Assembly (NCBI RefSeq): GCF_021347895.1 | Contig: NC_067119.1 | Location: 4,600,534-4,664,533 of the forward strand | Direction of reading: 5' to 3' | Source: Acanthochromis polyacanthus | Lineage: Eukaryota; Chordata; Actinopteri; Pomacentridae | DNA: 64,000 nucleotides | Shown: one piece after another, positions 36,164 to 47,430 of the stretch | Numbering within the stretch: the first letter of the stretch is position 1 | Layout of the letters: each line of letters opens with the position of its first letter | Made by a program: the position numbers and the translations under genes | Notes under the pieces: model-generated | Told to the model about the DNA's origin: nothing | Database searches by the model: none | Seen by the model: the letters and a program-made list of their open reading frames with translations, nothing else

Positions 36164-37455
36164 ACATGAGTGTACAGGAAGTAGAGGAAACGGCTGAGAA
36201 CACACCTTATAGTCCGTCTTTTAGTGACACTGAGACCTTGGAGCTTTTTTAGTATCAGTGAGATGGATTGTCACAAATGTACCAGGTGATCGTAGGGGAG
36301 GCCGACCACAGCAACTACTGGTGGTAATGAAAGTGTTCCACATTGTGTCGTCTTTCTTCACAGCGTGTATTTAAATAGCCGTTAAACCATAGTTATGGAA
36401 AACGTTGCATGGCAGAAAGTGGTCCAAGTGAAGGTAACTGTGATAGTTGTGCAACCAAAAGGCCTCTTCAGGTCACAAACGTGGTGTTCCCTGTCGGGAT
36501 ACATGAGGAGACAATACATAAATGAAAAATGAGTCCAAAGACAAACATTCCACAAGGTTCTTCATTGGTCACTGAGGCAACGCTGGACAATAATATGCCG
36601 TTTTCTGTACCCCTGGCGTCCACATTTTTTAGCCCCAACTCTCAAAATAACAGAGATCCGTAACTCCCACCATCTCTGGAGGTGAAGCATGCTTGTTTTA
36701 TCCTCTATCTAGTAGTATGTTTCAGCCTATTGAACTGACTTGCAGTATGTGTTAGTCTTGCTACATTTGCTCCCACTATGTTTAAACCTCTTTATACTGG
36801 ATTTAATATATTTTGTCCTCTCTTTTAAAAAACACTCGGGTTGGCCCGAATAGTGGTTTCTGGTCTCCGGGTATTCGGGCCCAATTAAAGACGAATATCC
36901 GAATATTCGTTCCACCCCGGTCCGGTCCGGGAGACCTCGGTTGGTCACGAAGTGAAGCGTGACGTCAGAGTCGGCAGCCACCCGGCCATTCGGGTGGTGG
37001 TAAGAAACACGAATGGATGAGCCGAGATGAGCCGAAGTGGGTCGAAGGCGAAGGGAAGTGAAGAGCTCCGAATATTTTCGTCTGGGGGGAGGAGGGGGTG
37101 ATCACATAGACATGTGTGTATATGTTTATGTGATCACACGACGAGATGAGCTGATGTGGGCCGAAGGGAAGACAGTAACGCCAAATATTTGTTCCACCCG
37201 GTAACGTCCGTCCGGGGGCGAATATTCGGATACCAAAATTAATATCTGGATACCGCCTCAGCGAACGAATATTCGGATATTCGGGTCCAGCCCTTAAAAA
37301 ACACCAGTTTGAGCTTTAGTATTTTTTAAGGCTTGTCTTTGTTATTTTACCTCCTTTTAGTGCACGCTGTAATTCTGAAAATCGCTCAAACAATCCCTGA
37401 AATTGGTCAGCTACGTCTCCATGCCTTCAGTTTTGTCATGGTCTAGAAATTATTT
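36164..37455. repeat. Segmental duplication, copy B
   Basis: Counterpart of 31252-32609. It lacks the ~120 bp hairpin segment but keeps an extra internal ~90 bp of the hAT element (36930-37020: gaagcgtgacgtcagagtcg and neighbours). Lies within the larger hAT element 35465-37582. Confidence 0.9.
36836..37296. mobile_element. Non-autonomous hAT element (CCGAATATTCG family), copy in duplication B
   Basis: Same ends and same AAAAACAC flanks (36828-36835 and 37297-37304) as 32061-32450. This proves the insertion preceded the duplication. The right end is slightly altered (cccttaaaaa). Confidence 0.87.
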
Positions 37456-37582
37456 TAAATTTATAGTTCTACAACTTTACATTTTGCAGTTAATGTCTTC
37501 TCTGTAATTTTTAGACTTTGAGGGCCGGATTGGACCCTCTGGAGGGCCGGTTTTGGCCCGCGGGCCGCATGTTTGAGGTCTA

Positions 37583-38811
37583 CAGGCTACAGATGGGCTC
37601 CGGGACATGAAGTGAAGACAAAGAACAGCACGACACGCTAGCGGATAAAAGCTTCGAGTCCACGTCGGCTTCACACTCACATTCTGTGTTGACTTACAGT
37701 GACTCAGCGGCAGTTAGGATGACACCCAGTCAAAGTTTATCACTTTTTTTTTTTGCATCTCGTTTCTCTGCACCCTAAAGATTATCCAAAGACATCTGTG
37801 CTGAAGTTCTGGTGATGATGGCGCAGTTTTGGGGCCAGCAGATTAAAAACCTTAAGCTACTGACCCATAACCAAAGTGATGCTTGAGCTGATAATCTTTT
37901 CATCTGGTGGTAAGTGAAACCCGCTTTGTTGGATTTTGACCGTGGGCAGACAATGGAGAGGATCGTTTTAACAGGGCTCCATGCTGAGCAGGTGGGAGGG
38001 GGTACAAGCAGAGACGTAGGAGCCCTAACATCCACTGAATTCTGAAATATCGCCGCTACTTTCACCACAACAAACTGAGCAAGATTGAGAAGCATCTTCC
38101 CTGTCCTCTCGAGCTTTTCCCCCCCGTTGTGTCTGGCAGCGGCGGCGTTGTTCCGCTACAGCGATGCAGAAAAGGAGGATGCGCTCGGGATCCAGGCAAT
38201 TTCATTACACCGAGTCAAGCTGTTTCAGTTCAGGATCCAGGCCTTTGTGCCGCTTGCCCGGCGCCGAAGACTGGAAACGTGGCACAAACAACATTATGTG
38301 TTATAGCGACTCAGCGCCGGGCCTTGTGACGCGTCCATCTGCCGCGGCTAGTGTTGCGGATCGCGCCGACGCCTTCCTGCCTGCCTTCCCTCGACGCCTC
38401 GCGCCCAAAGCTCTCCAGGTTGTGTGACCGCTCAGCCATGGGGGCCCTCGGTGCAGAATACTTTTGTCATTTAAACAAAAAGAGAAAGATTTTTCTCAGA
38501 GCCGTTCTGCTTTTGTGCAGAGAAGTTTCCACTGGCACGGCTCGGCCTCCAGTGAGCTCTACAGCGGCGTTCTGACAGCATAATGTCGGTAATTACAACT
38601 TACTCTGTGGTGCATATTGTGAACAATCTGCCCAGACTTCTCTCTGATGCATATGAGAGGACATGCAGATACATTCAGCCTCAAACACTCACCTTTCCTG
38701 CATTCTGGGGACTTTTTAAGCACCGATTTGTTCATTTAATGCATTAATGTCTAGTAAGAACTGGGAATCAACATGAAAAGTCATCATTATAGATATTTAC
38801 AACCTTTAAAT
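37583..38811. other. Unassigned; non-repetitive block
   Basis: No gene recognised. 37770-38600 has mixed to GC-rich composition (for example gtctggcagcggcggcgttg) and overlapping frames on both strands, up to 106 codons, without known domains. Possible conserved noncoding DNA or unrecognised exon. Confidence 0.3.
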
Positions 38812-39119
38812 CAGGGGTCTCAAACTCATCTTAGTTCAGGTTCCACATTCAGCCCAATTTGATCTAAAGTGGCCAATTAAATCAGATCATAATTAACCTA
38901 TAAATAACCACAACTCCTCATCTTTCCTTTAGTGCAAAAACTATATTTTTACAAAACATGAACAACCTGAAATTTCTGAAGGAAAATTAATTCAATTTAA
39001 GAAACATTTTGCTTAGTTTATCATTTATACATTACACCTTACAGATCACAGAGCGTCTACAAAGACACAAAACGTTGAGTCACAGCTATCTGGAACTGAA
39101 TGATGTTTTACTTTATGAT

Positions 39120-39511
39120 CAGAACTACAGAAGCCAGACAAAAGAAAAGACAAAAAAGAACAAAAATGACAAAATCTTACAAAAATGAGACACAAAACGA
39201 CAAAAGCAAGAAACAAAATGACAAAAAAATGAGATAAACGACGCTAAACAAAACAAAAAATTAGACAAAAAAGTTACAAAGCGACAAAAAAACGGACACA
39301 AAAAAATCAAAAAATGACAAAAATGATACACAAAACAACAAATGAAGCAAAACACAAAATGACGAATAAAAGACAAACAACCCAAGCGAGACAAAAAGGA
39401 AACACAAAAAATGAGAAACAAAATGACAAAAAAATGAGACAAACGATGCTAAACAAAACAAAAAATTAGACAAAAAAGTTACAAAGCGCCAAAAAATGGA
39501 CAAACGACACA

Positions 39512-39559
<48 letters not shown>

Positions 39560-40340
39560 AAATGACAAAATATAAAAAATGACAAAAATGATACACAAAA
39601 CAACAAATAAAGCAAACAAAATGACAAAAAAGACAAAAAACACAAGCGAGAGAAAAAGGAAGCAAAACAAAAATGAGAAACAAAATGACAAAACAACAAA
39701 AACATGAGACAAACGACGCTAAACAAAACCAAACATTAGGCAAAAAAATTACAAAGCGACAAAAAATGGACAAACGACACAAAAAAATTAAAAATGACAA
39801 AAATGATACACAAAACAACAAATAAAGCAAAAGACAAAATGACGAATATAAGACAAAAAACAAGCGAGACAAAAAGGAAACAAAACAAAAGTGAGAAACA
39901 AAATGACAAAAAATGAGACAAACGACGCTAAACAAAAAAAATTTAGACAAAAAAGTTACAAAGCGACAAAAAAAATGAACAAATGACACAAGCGAGACAA
40001 AAAAATCAAAAAATGACAAAAATAATACAAAAAACAACAAATAAAGCCAAACACAAATGACAAAATAAGACAAAAACACAAGCGAGACAAAAAGAAACAC
40101 AACAAAAATGAGAAACAAAATGATAAAACAAAAACATGAGAGAAACGACACTAAACAAAACAAGAAATTAGACAAAAAGTTACAGAGCGACAAAAAAAGG
40201 ACAAACGACACAAGCGAGACAAAAAAAATCAAAAAATGACAAAAACGATCCAAAAAACACAAGCAAGACAAAAAGGAAACACAAAACAAAATGAGGAAAC
40301 AAAATGACAAAACAACAAAAACATGAGACAAACGACACAA
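39120..40340. repeat. Large ACAAAATGACA-type array with higher-order periodicity
   Basis: A compound unit of roughly 240 bp (aaaaattagacaaaaaagtt, acaaagcgacaaaaaa, then atacacaaaacaaca and caagcgagacaaaaagga) repeats about five times. This produces a 362-codon hydrophobic minus frame that I consider fortuitous. Interrupted by a TA microsatellite at 39513-39554. Confidence 0.88.
39513..39554. repeat. (TA)n microsatellite
   Basis: About 21 TA dinucleotides inside the array. Confidence 0.97.
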
Positions 40341-40344
40341 AAAC

Positions 40345-40440
40345 AACAATCAAATCAATCAATCAAATTTTGTTTATAAAGCGCCATAAACTGCCAAAAG
40401 GAGCACAAGGCGCTTAACGGAGTAAAATAAAACACAAAAA
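40345..40440. repeat. Short dispersed fish repeat fragment
   Basis: Contains caatcaatcaaattttgt and ataaagcgccataaactgcc, a combination I know from memory as common in fish intergenic DNA. Class uncertain. Confidence 0.45.
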
Positions 40441-40443
40441 CGA

Positions 40444-40525
40444 CCAGGGCTGGACTCGAATATCCGAATATTCGGTTGTTACGGCGGTATCTGAATGATC
40501 CAAATATTGCCCCCAAAAGAATATC
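40444..40525. mobile_element. Terminal fragment of the CCGAATATTCG hAT family
   Basis: agggctggactcgaatatcc followed by gaatattcgg and acggcggtatctgaatg matches the end of 58544-59580; the remainder is missing. Confidence 0.75.
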
Positions 40526-40645
40526 TATAGTTTTACAACCTTAAATTTACAGTTAATGTCTTCTCTTTACAAAGTCGTCCTGCGGGCCGGATTGGACCCT
40601 CTGGAGGGCCAGTTTTGGCCCGCGGGCCTCATGTTTGACACCCTT

Positions 40646-41060
40646 TCTCTACAACTTGCTGGGTTTTTTTTGCACAACTCTCCACATCATCATAGAAAGA
40701 TGTTTCTCCATGCTGAATGCGTCTCCAACAACTTGCTCCTCTGTTCACTGTTTCTGAGCCGTGCTGCGTTTATGTCATCATTCGACCATTCGTTCCGGTC
40801 TTTGTAACATAAAAAAGAAATCCCAACGTCTTTTTAAAAACATTTTATTACCTTCTAACATTTTTGAGTTCCCTCCACTTCTAGTCATGGTTGTTCTGAC
40901 TCTTTCTTATGGAGAAAAATGAGCCTACAGTGAGCAAAAATGCATTTAACACTTACACTTTCTGCATATTTCAAACATATTGCACATGCATGACGTACTT
41001 AACAGAGAAGACACACCTCTGTTGGAGGCATTTGTTGCGTTCATGAGTAAATATGTTTTT
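40646..41060. repeat. Inverted copy of the R module plus a fragment of the 1432-2490 family
   Basis: 40695-40775 is the reverse complement of the module at 42631-42785 (agatgtttctccatgctga, cttgctcctctgttcactg). 40855-41050 matches the 1680-1800 region (ccacttctagtcatgg, atgagcctacagtgag). Confidence 0.65.
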
Positions 41061-42594
41061 GTGTGTTTTTATTCGGGTGGACGAATGCCTGAAAAGTTTT
41101 CTTCTTGTTCAGAAAGGTTTGCAGACATAAAAAAATCAAAATATTGGTTCTGGAGTTGAGGTTTTCCTCTTTCAATCAGGTTTGTCAGCTTTATAAATGC
41201 ATTTATTTGCATGTTTTTACCCTTTTTTTTGCCTTCAGATAAAGAAAAAACATGACCTGATACCCAGTTTGCAATTAAAAAAAAAAAGATCCGTGGTGTT
41301 AATGGAAAATGGACGCAGCACAAATCCAACATCTGACATCCCCGTATGATCCAAAAACCCAATTGCCAGAATGCAGCGACCGCCCAAAACCAAGCCAATC
41401 AACAATCTGCTCTGGAGCCATCTTAAAAAAAAAAAAAAAAAACGCAGCTCATCACCTTCCAACTCCCCCTCTGATCTGGTTTCATGTCGCTCCACAGGAT
41501 TACAACGCCGCCAAGCACACCGAGCATATTGACACACTTTAAAGGAGATGCTTTACAGATGCCCCGGCCTCAAACCCTTAAAATAATGGAAGTCATCTCA
41601 CACGTTTATTAGAGAGTGGTGTTTTTAGGGGGGAGTTTATCGGGGTCGAGTCGCAGCGTCTCACAGGATAAGCTCTTATGGCGACATATTGAGACACACT
41701 TTCATCTGGAGGATTATTCGTTCTTGGGGAGGGACGGACAGACGTTTGTGGGCGGATGATGATGCGGAATATAAATAAACAAACACGGCGTGGTGTGGGG
41801 GGGGAGTTAGGGAATGCCACCGGAGGAGAATGTGCCTCCAGCTATCTGCAGAAAGCTGATTATGCTAAAGTCAACCGGACAAGTTTACGTCTCTACGAAT
41901 CAAGCGGGGATGATGTAGAAACCATGAGACGGAGCCTCTGTTCTCGGAGAACTCGTCATCAGATTGGGTGAAAAAAAAAAAAAAACCTGGCTCCGGTTGA
42001 GTCGACACAATAGCAGCTCCAGCCAGCGGCATTAATGCTATAGAAAATCCTCTCTCTGATACAATAGAGGCTAAATTAGTACGACAAAAAGCCCGACATT
42101 TTACAAGAGCTTTTCTTGTACCCGCTGGTAATTAAAATGAGTATGTAAATAATTTCTTTAGGGAGACAAAGAGCAGGAACAGTTCTGTAAATCATGCAGA
42201 AGACTTAAACAGCGGCGGCTATATGCTATGTGTATGATAAACGTTTTCCCTCTGAAGGATACGAGCACTAAAACTAAACTGACAGAAACAAAAGAAGAGA
42301 AATGCAGGGGAAATTAGCAAGTGTAGCTTGTCTTCATAACAAATTTACTCTCATCTTTAGGTTTATTTCTTTTAACCCTCTTAATTCCAAGCAGTTTTTG
42401 CTCCTTTTTTTGTTCATTGATCTAAAGGCATCTCACCGTGCAAAATGTATCTTCCAGCAACCTGCTCCTCTGTATAACATTTTTGAGCCATGCCACATTT
42501 ATTTTATTGCTCTAATGCGTTTTATTTTGCTCTTAATTTATCTAATTGTTTGCAACATTCGTCTTCTGTGTAAACACTGACTGCAATTCAGCCG
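41061..42594. other. Unassigned sequence
   Basis: No gene recognised. 41490-42290 is non-repetitive and of mixed composition, with poly-A runs nearby (41428-41442, 41973-41985). 42420-42500 is a degraded inverted copy of the R module. Confidence 0.35.
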
Positions 42595-43095
42595 AACAGC
42601 CCATGAGTTTTGCCACATGACTGTTAATAAAATGCAGCATGGCTCAGAAACAGTGAACAGAGGAGCAAGATGTTGGAGATACATCCAGCATGGAGAAACA
42701 TCTTTCTACTGATGATGAGCAGAGCAGAGAGGACAAGTGTGGAGAGGCTGGAAACATGGAAATAGTTAAATATCTGTAGAATATGGAGACAAAATCACCA
42801 CAAAATGGCACCTACAGGGCACACAATGACGGAAACAAGACACAAAACAACAAAACTGAGAAACAAAGTGAACACAAAAAGACAAAACTGTCCCAAAGAT
42901 GCAAAAAACAACTAAAACAAGACACAAAAGTGACAGAACTAAGTCACCAAATGACAAAAATGAGCAATAAAATGCAGCATGGCTCAGAAACAGTGAACAG
43001 AGGAGCAGGTTGTTGGAGATACATCTAGCATGGAGAAACATCTTTCTACTGATCATGAGCAGAGTTGCATGAAAAAACAGCACGTTGCAGAGGCT
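42595..43095. repeat. R modules R1 and R2 with an intervening short array
   Basis: R1 (42631-42785) and R2 (42966-43095) share atgcagcatggctcagaaac, agtgaacagaggagca and catggagaaacatctttct. Between them is a short ACAAAATGACA-type array. The same module recurs at 44926 and 45285. Confidence 0.82.
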
Positions 43096-44510
43096 GTAAA
43101 ATATCTCCAGCATGTAGAGTTAAAGATTTTTCATGTCGATTACCAATTTTTGTTGTGCAAATGACCAAAAAAATGTGACTTTTCTTTCATCTTTGTGATT
43201 TATTGCACTGAGTTCTCTCTTTTTCCATTCAAGTAGAGACAAATTAATTCAAAAAGCATATTTAAAATTACAAGAAGTGAACCAAAGTGTTGTGCAATTA
43301 CAAACAGGAATACATAAAGCATAAATACAGCGACTAAAAAGACTAAAAATCTGAATAATTAAGGATATAAACTAAGTGGGTTAAAAAGTGTTGATTATTT
43401 GTATGGATTAGTGGCAGAAAAGTATTTAAAATTGCTGGCTGGGGGCTTTTTAAAGCTGGATTTAGCAAATTATCGGTCTGTTATTAGAAAACTGAACCTC
43501 TGTGGTGATTTTTCCAGTGACTGTGGTCTGCTAATATGAAATAATAAACCGTAAACTGAAAAATGAGTCCCTGCGCCACCAGTCAAAGCGGCTGAAGGAG
43601 GTAGTTTGTGCTCCTACCAGCAGGTAATAACCGGCGTCTTCCTGTCCCCAGCTTTGACTCTAATCTATCTCCAATGTCATCAATGGATGAAGCTCATTTC
43701 TGCTTTAATGTTGGGGTAAGAGGAGGGAGAGAGGCACATTTCATCCGCCGCTGTAATGACATAAACATCAATCTGTCTGAACTGCTGCTTAAATGACTGT
43801 GTAACCTTTACAGCACTGTTAAAGAAAGATGTATAATTTCTGCATAAAAAAGAGAAGCCGGGGGTCATAAAAGAAAAAAAAAAAGAGAAAGAGGAGTCTG
43901 GCTGATGCACTTTCACTTTACTGGACTTCCTTTTTTTTCATGCCCAGTCAAAAAGTCTCACCCCGGGAGTCACTTTGTAAAAGACTCTCTGATATTTTTA
44001 ACACTCACATTAAGATATTCACTGAATTTTAACAGATTTAAAAATTGCTGGGAACAACAACAGATTGAGAGCCATAAAAAGTAGAATAAAGCCTTTATTA
44101 CCCGCTGACATTCCCCACATAATGGAAATATTTTACAAGGCCTCCCATTTATGGACCTCAGCCCGTCATAAATTATATTACGCAAGAAACATCATCATGA
44201 CTGCTGGCATTAACTACCTTATATTAAATAGGTTTCCAGAGGGAAGGATGGACTCGCTACATGTAGGCCGGGACTAAATTCAATCTGCCGCTATGTTTAA
44301 TGCCACATTTTTTATTATCTCGCGAGCATATGTTGGAATGGCTACAGATGATGAAGCTAGCTGCTGGGCAAAGTGATCATCAGGGCTGTTTTTTCCTCCT
44401 TTTTTTTTTTTTTATCCTCCTAATAACAGGACCCGACAAATTGTTTGTGACCTTTGTCAAGGTTTTGCTGAAAACACAGCGGCTAGCAGCAGCGACCGCA
44501 TTAGCCCGCG
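43096..44510. other. Unassigned; non-repetitive block
   Basis: No domain-bearing ORF. 43560-44330 alternates AT-rich and mixed sequence. Possibly noncoding conserved DNA; short frames look incidental. Confidence 0.3.
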
Positions 44511-45838
44511 GCACGTGTGAATATGCAAAGCTCCCCTTGCTTCTCTTTTTATTCGTGTCGTGTGCAAGGTTTCAACATGAAAACGTGAAATTGTTTGGAA
44601 ACATTTCGCCTTGCAGGGCCTTCATAGAGAGACGCCACGTAGAGCTGAGCTCTGCAAGAATGTCTGATGCCGAGCATATACCGAGCTCTGGTTTTTTGGG
44701 GAGGAGGCGTTTTGTGTGGCGGCCTTTTCTCCACCCAGCAACAAAAACGAGGCACAAAATGACCAGAAATTTAACACAAAATGATACAAACAAGACACGT
44801 TACAAAAAAAAGAAAGCCACAGAACAACAAAGACGAGACAAAATGACAAACATTAGACAAAACGGAGACAACAAGAGAGGAAAATCAAAGCTACTGGATC
44901 AATAAAGCTTTGAACAATTTTAGACAAATAAATGAAGCACGGCTCAGGAAACGGTGAACAGAGGAGCAAGTTGTTGGAGATACATTCAGCATGGAGAAAC
45001 ATCTTTCTATGATGATGAAACATAGAAATAGTTAAATATCTGAAGTATGTGGAGACAAAACGACCACAAAATGGCACCAAAAAGACCTACGGCGACAAAA
45101 ACGAGACAAAAACAGAAAGATGAGACACAAAACGGCAAAAAGGAGACATCAAGTCAGCACAATGAGACAAAAGTGACAAAAATAAGTCACTAAATGACAA
45201 AAAATGAGACAAATAAAGCACAAAGTAACACAAATGAGGCAGAAAACGGGAAACTAAGAGGGAAATCAAAGCTACTGGATGAATAAAATAAATGCAGCAT
45301 GGCTCAGAAACAGAGAACAGAGAAGCAAGGTGTTGGAGATCCATTCAGCATGGAGAAACATCTTTCTACTGATGATGAACAGAGTGGAGAGAAAAACTCT
45401 GGAGAGGCTGGAAACATGGAAACAGTTAAATATCAGTAGTATGTGGAGACAAAACCATCCTAAAAAGACAGAAAATGACAAAAACAAAAAAGACCCCCAA
45501 AAAAATCAAACAACTTGTCAAAAACAAGACAGAAAACAAAAAAATCGAGACACAAAGCGACCATAAAGTGGCCAAAAACATAAAAATAGACAAAAAATGT
45601 GTAAATATGCAACGCTCCTCTAGTTTTTCCTCTCTATTCTTTTTTTGTGTTGTGTGCAAGGCTTCATCATGAAAACATGAAACGGTTTGGAAACATTTCG
45701 CCTTGCAGGGCCTTCATAGAGAGACGCCACGTAGAGCTGAGCTCTGCAACAATGTCTGATGCTGCTTCCTTAGCCGAGCATATGCCGAGCCCTGCTTTTT
45801 GGGGAGGCGGCGTTTTGTGTGGCGGCCTTTTCTCCAAC
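44511..45838. repeat. Composite: duplicated D segment flanking arrays and R modules
   Basis: Order: D1 (about 44519-44738), array (44740-44905), R3 (44926-45055), array (45056-45255), R4 (45285-45450), array (45451-45600), D2 (about 45603-45838). D1 and D2 are direct repeats sharing tttcgccttgcagggccttc, atagagagacgccacgtaga and gttttgtgtggcggcctttt. D2 has a small extra insertion (tgcttccttag). No domain recognised in D. Confidence 0.82.
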
Positions 45839-46605
45839 TGAGCTGCAGCTCCGTCCGTGGGGAGGCGGCGGCGGGTCGGGGACAGCAGCTGTGCAGCCCT
45901 CTGTGAGCATCACGACACGCATGACCTGGAACAAAATACCAGGTAAGCACAAACACAGCAGCTCAGAGCGCGTGTCGTCGGCGTTCTGCAGAAACGACAG
46001 GTCAAAGGGAGACGCAGAAGCAGTTTAATGGACAGATCAGCTCGGTGAGGAGGCCGGCTGTGGAGGGGGGTGGTGCATCTGCCCGCGGCAACGGTATTGA
46101 CGGACATATTTCCCACAGCTCCGTGTCACGGTGGGATCATCGCACATGATTACGGGGGGGATCAGCATGATCGGCTGTCGCTGATTTCGCTGACATCTGT
46201 CGGTGAGGTGATACAAGCTGTGACAAGGATTGTCCCAGACATGAAATCTTGAGCATCTTTTTTTTTTCTTTTAGAGTCACGCTGGCCGAGAGTCATGTAA
46301 TCTCAGCTCGAACCGAGTGTCTCCTTGGGCAGATTTAGCAGAAGAATGTGATGAGAAAAGTCCCAAACATTTGTGCATATCAGTGGAAATAACCGTCATA
46401 TACAGTAGCTGTTTTCATGTGGATAATAATTAGCTTTATGCGGTTTCATTTTCTGCAGGGCAACACAAAATGTTGAATAACACATTGATGTAAACGTTCC
46501 AAACTGACAGTCAAAGCTCACGTTTTCCCGTTCACACACGCTTTGATGCAGCAACGGCATCTTCAGATTCAGCATCTAGAGAAAGGGCAAAGAAATGAGT
46601 TACCA
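45839..46605. other. Unassigned GC-rich stretch
   Basis: 45840-46250 is GC-rich (ggggaggcggcggcgggtcg). A plus frame (46070-46252) begins after a ttcccacag acceptor-like site and reads APCHGGIIAHDYG before stopping at 46252. I recognise no domain and cannot support an exon model. 46260-46605 is ordinary AT-rich sequence. Confidence 0.3.
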
Positions 46606-47163
46606 AACACTAGCTGGGTTTCCATTACAGTTTTTCACCAAATAAAAGCGATATTTCTAAAATATCGACAAAGTATATTTGCGCTTTGAACGTGTTTCCA
46701 TTGGAGGTTGTTCTGGGCAGAAGCATCGTAACTCTCGTAAAATATCATCCCGCGAGCTTTCGATGTCGAACCCTTTCTCCCTCATTTCTATCTCCTTCTA
46801 ACACTCTGCATTCCTCTGCTGTTTGCTGTCTAGTATGGCAGTGATGATTTTCTCAAGAATAATGGCAAGAAAAGTCTCTGTCTCCTCTTCTGTCCACATG
46901 TACCACGCCATGTTTAGAGAACTGGTCATGTGACCAGGTACGTCACGTCCGATGACGTACAATTGTGGAAAAAGTGTTTCCATTGCGCTTTTGCGATATT
47001 TTTCCAATATGGAAACATCTGAAAAACCTCCTCATGAGACCGTAAAAACTTTTTAGCGATATTTTAGTCCTTTTTCGAAATTCAGGTGTTTCCATTACCA
47101 GTTTTTTATTCCGCTATTTACATTTTGCGCATATCTAAGGGTAACGGAAACACAGCTAGTGTT
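46606..47163 (-). mobile_element. MITE-like element with 23 bp inverted repeats, PIF/Harbinger-like
   Basis: Ends AACACTAGCTGGGTTTCC... and, on the other strand, AACACTAGCTGTGTTTCC... form a 23 bp inverted repeat with two mismatches. Inside, the minus strand keeps a fragment of a Myb/SANT-like protein, the second gene typical of PIF/Harbinger elements. The TTTCCATT motif recurs internally. The true target duplication is ambiguous because the flanks fall within the repeat. Confidence 0.75.
46798..46911 (-). pseudogene. Myb/SANT-like domain fragment of a Harbinger-type element
   Basis: From ATG at 46911 it reads MAWYMWTEEETETFLAIILE, then a TAG stop at 46798-46800. Beyond the stop the same frame resumes with KEIEMREKGFDIESSRDDIL, so it is a broken copy. 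W-T-x-E-E-T-x-x-F-L is the start of the Myb/SANT-like (trihelix) fold that such elements use for DNA binding. Confidence 0.7.
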
Positions 47164-47430
47164 CCATCTGCAGAGCCTCTCTCAGTCTTTAAGAAAACAC
47201 TAAAAGCCACATCTTCACTGAACACCTTTGCACTTGACAGATCGCAAAAACCCCCCATAATAATCCCGTTTGACCTGCACTGCCTGTAGACACTACAGTC
47301 CTATTAGCACAGCGGAACTTCTTTTATGGCTCCAATCCAGGTTGCTTCCTCCTGACGAGATCCTTGCTCGTGTGGTATCCACTCTCAGATGTGCGTCGCT
47401 TTGGATAAAAGCTAAATGAAACTGTGGAAT
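47164..47430 (+). pseudogene. LINE 3'-end remnant (L2/Rex-like)
   Basis: The frame reads LSVFKKTLKATSSLNTFAL, resembling the FK..LKTHLF C-terminus of fish non-LTR retrotransposon ORF2. It is followed by the tail motif atgtgcgtcgctttggataa aagctaaatga, which is very common in fish. Only the last part of the element is present. Confidence 0.6.

Larger units (their letters stand above)
35465..37582 (+). mobile_element. hAT-type element (GGGGTGTCAAACTC ends) with internal array and inserted segment
   Basis: Left end ctggggcgtcaaactcattt and right end gggccgcatgtttgaggtct are the two termini of a common fish hAT family (consensus CAGGGGTGTCAAACTC). Between them lie the ACAAAATGACA array (35575-36115), duplication copy B (36164-37455) and the shared 3' body (cagttaatgtcttctct, gattggaccctctggagggc). 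The ends are degraded and no clear target duplication was found. Confidence 0.7.
38812..40645 (+). mobile_element. hAT-type element (CAGGGGTCTCAAACTC end) with large internal minisatellite
   Basis: Starts CAGGGGTCTCAAACTC and ends catgtttgacaccctt. The left body (ttccacattcagcccaattt, gatctaaagtggcc) and right body (gattggaccctctggagggc) match the 35465-37582 element. The middle (39120-40340) is expanded minisatellite; fragments of other repeats (40345-40525) follow. No transposase. Confidence 0.75.

Noticed and set aside
37775..38095. 106-codon minus-strand ORF
   Set aside because: No domain; overlaps other frames in the same non-repetitive block; not supportable as a gene.
39261..40349. 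362-codon minus-strand ORF, hydrophobic, possibly a membrane protein
   Set aside because: It lies entirely in a tandem array whose unit lacks stops on that strand; no domain, no initiation or splice context, and similar frames occur in every array of the family.
41428..41442. Poly(A) run as the tail of a processed pseudogene or SINE
   Set aside because: No recognisable tRNA-derived head, transcript body or target duplication next to it.
46070..46252. Exon encoding APCHGG..., possibly a CUB or sushi domain
   Set aside because: The cysteine pattern does not fit either domain, the frame stops quickly, and no partner exons were found.
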